Source: Sorex araneus
Taxonomy: Eukaryota; Chordata; Mammalia; Eulipotyphla; Soricidae
NCBI RefSeq assembly: GCF_027595985.1
Contig: NC_073302.1
Coordinates: forward strand, 11,384,890-11,448,889
Reading direction: 5' to 3'
Length of the DNA stretch: 64,000 nucleotides
In this document: positions 62,499-64,000 of the stretch, one piece after another
How positions within the stretch are numbered: the first letter of the stretch is position 1
Layout: every line of letters starts with the position of its first letter
Notes under the pieces: model-generated
What the model was told of the DNA's origin: nothing
The model's input: only the letters and a program-made list of their open reading frames with translations
Database searches by the model: none
Program-made: the position numbers and the translations under genes

Positions 62499-62660
62499 TC
62501 ATCTCCAACTATTATTGTCATACATACTCTACCCTAACGCCCTCCCCCGCCTCCCCCCGACTGTGGCCAGCTTCCAACCACTGACCAGCCCTCCTGGGTG
62601 GATGCTTTTCAGAGACACCTCTCCAAACACTGTGCTCTCAGCAATCACGTCTCTAGTTGT

Positions 62661-63149
62661 TTAGAGAAGCCTTGCTGGCTAAGTTATTTCTCTCTTTTCT
62701 ATATTATCATCAAACAGCTGGAAGAAAATAACATATGTCATATCTCTTTGTATTTATGACTCCTGAATTAATAACCTCAGCCTATTGGTTGCAAAGAAAA
62801 TGAGTGAAATGCTCTGAATTATAGATGGAAGTTGTGAGCGCTAATAGAGTGTGTAACATATGCCTCACTCTGGCACGGTTTCGAAATAATGTGAATGATT
62901 TCAGGGGCTGAGTCTGTTTGCCTTCGTTTCCGTTGGGAATTCCCTTTCCGAGAGAACACGGAGTCCCAACCCTGGGCCGGGCCATCTCTGGACACTTGGC
63001 CCTCTCAGCTTGGGATGGACTTGAAAATCACGATTAACCATGTTCTTAGAATGAAAAAAAGAAAGCGATGTTAGTTCATGCATTGGCACTCCTCTTTGCT
63101 TGGACTTCGTACAAACAGGCTCTCAGTATAAACTAGCACGTCCTAACGT
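62661..63149. other. Unique AT-richer intron sequence
   Basis: Repeat-free; contains CAGCTGGAAGAAAATAAC and TCCTGAATTAATAACC. Possibly regulatory, but evidence is weak. Confidence 0.35.
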
Positions 63150-63320
63150 TTTTGTTTGTTTTTGAGCCCACACCTGGTGGTGCTCAGGGCTGACTCCTGG
63201 CTCTGTGCTCAGGGATCACTCCTGGTGGACTTGGGGAACCATATGGGATCCGGGGATTGAGCTTGGGTCGGCCGCATGCAAGGCAAATGCCCCACCCGCT
63301 GTGCTATTACTCAGGTCCCC
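63150..63320 (-). mobile_element. SINE-A, older variant
   Basis: TTGTTTTTGAGCCCACACCT, GGTGCTCAGGGCTGACTCC, GGGATTGAGCTTGGGTCGGC, CTATTACTCAGGTCCCC end. Confidence 0.93.
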
Positions 63321-63329
63321 TGACCTAAC

Positions 63330-63481
63330 ATTTTTTGTTTGTTTGGTTTGGGGGCCACACCTGGCAGTGCTCAGGGGCCACTCCTGGGGGCTCGAGGGGG
63401 CATATGGCGAGCCAGAAATTGAACCCGGGTCAGTCGTGTGCAAGGCAAGCACCTTACCTTCTGTACTATTTCTCTGACCCC
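63330..63481 (-). mobile_element. SINE-A, older variant
   Basis: GGGGGCCACACCTGGCAGTG, AAATTGAACCCGGGTCAGTC, CTATTTCTCTGACCCC end. Placed head to tail with the previous copy. Confidence 0.92.
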
Positions 63482-63620
63482 TCATGTTCTAACTTAAATT
63501 ATATATATAACTTAAATATATATACACATACACTTGTATATAGATGTAATATATACAAGATATATATAACATATATTATATAAAATGTAATGATATAAAA
63601 ATAATATATATAACTTAATA
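63482..63620. repeat. (TA)n-rich tract
   Basis: Repeated TATATA/ACATATA/ATAATA sequence with many short palindromes. Confidence 0.9.
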
Positions 63621-64000
63621 ACCTTGAAATATGGTGGGCTATCATGTAAGGAACAGCCCCTGTGGTCTTAGTGAGGGGTTTGCTGGTTGCTTATTCGAAG
63701 AGGGGGTGTATCTATGGGGGCAGGGTTTGTGGGCGGGAGGGATAGCCGGGCCCAGGGCTGGTGGGAGCAGGCTCCGGGCAGCTCAGTCCGTCTGGGGTCA
63801 CTGGCCGCTCTGGTTTCTTCGCCGTCAGCAGGCAGCCTGCCTTCGTGTACTTCCATACGACCAGGCTCCGCTGTCCAGCTCTGGCTTTTACCCCCCTCTG
63901 CTTCCGGGGTCAGCGGAGGGATGCAGGGTCATCGCCTCTTTCCCCGTCCTGGAAGGGAGGCTCTGAGTCCGAGGGGGACCAGTCTCCATCTGCTCACTAC
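63621..64000. other. Unique intron sequence
   Basis: GC-rich, no feature supported. Confidence 0.4.

Larger units (their letters stand above)
61631..62660 (-). mobile_element. L1 3' end, 5'-truncated, split by SINE-B and SINE-A
   Basis: Same 3' UTR order as the L1 at 37052: AAAATCACAGTGAGATACAT, then after the SINE-B insertion CCCTTCACCAGTGCACATTT, GGGCATTATGGTTTGCAACA. AATGT(T/C)CTA occurs on both sides of the SINE-B block. Confidence 0.8.
18991..64000 (+). other. TTLL11: TTLL11 intron 1 (continues beyond window)
   Basis: No further TTLL11 exon is recognised on the + strand to the window end, so the first intron is at least 45 kb. Human TTLL11 is also a very large gene. An unannotated alternative exon or nested noncoding RNA cannot be excluded. 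Confidence 0.65.

Overview
This window is mammalian nuclear DNA, most likely from a shrew (genus Sorex or a close relative). The evidence is about 60 copies of a roughly 170-bp, A-tailed, tRNA-derived SINE (here SINE-A) and seven copies of a longer SINE (SINE-B) that shares its tRNA-like head but has a different body ending in short GACAGT repeats. I recognise these as the dominant shrew SINEs, but the species call is from memory. There are also L1 LINEs of several ages, MIR and L2 remnants, many microsatellites and CpG islands. Nothing bacterial, archaeal or viral is visible.

One protein-coding exon can be supported: the first coding exon of TTLL11 (tubulin polyglutamylase), 18706-18990 on the + strand. 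It lies in a CpG island with GC boxes and an E-box and ends at a clean splice donor. The rest of the gene lies beyond the window, so 18991-64000 is read as intron 1. In human, TTLL11 is flanked by NDUFA8, MORN5 and LHX6 (from memory). On that basis 1-18.4 kb is upstream intergenic DNA.

Layout. 1-18.4 kb: GC-rich unique DNA with SINEs, a CpG-rich candidate enhancer at 1.34-2.06 kb carrying a PBX-MEIS site, a GC-box minisatellite at 8.0-8.4 kb, a 96%-identical inverted repeat at 12.48-12.90 kb beside a CTCF-like site, and a minisatellite at 17.63-18.27 kb whose unit length steps 77, 62, 47 bp toward the promoter. 18.3-19.2 kb: CpG-island promoter and TTLL11 exon 1. 19.3-28 kb: simple-repeat-rich start of the intron. 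28-37 kb: old L1 remnants and SINEs. 37.05-42.91 kb: one nearly full-length but dead L1 on the - strand, with three later insertions inside it. 43-56 kb: SINE-rich unique DNA with a homeodomain-motif-rich candidate enhancer at 46.7-47.2 kb. 56.4-57.5 kb: a second such candidate, ending at a pair of oppositely oriented CTCF-like motifs. 58-64 kb: old L1 and SINE mosaic.

The long open frames over CA, CT, GA and GAAG tracts and over antisense SINEs are repeat artefacts. I found no undescribed multi-gene system. The notable items are regulatory candidates, unusual tandem and inverted repeats, and a well-dated nest of retrotransposons.
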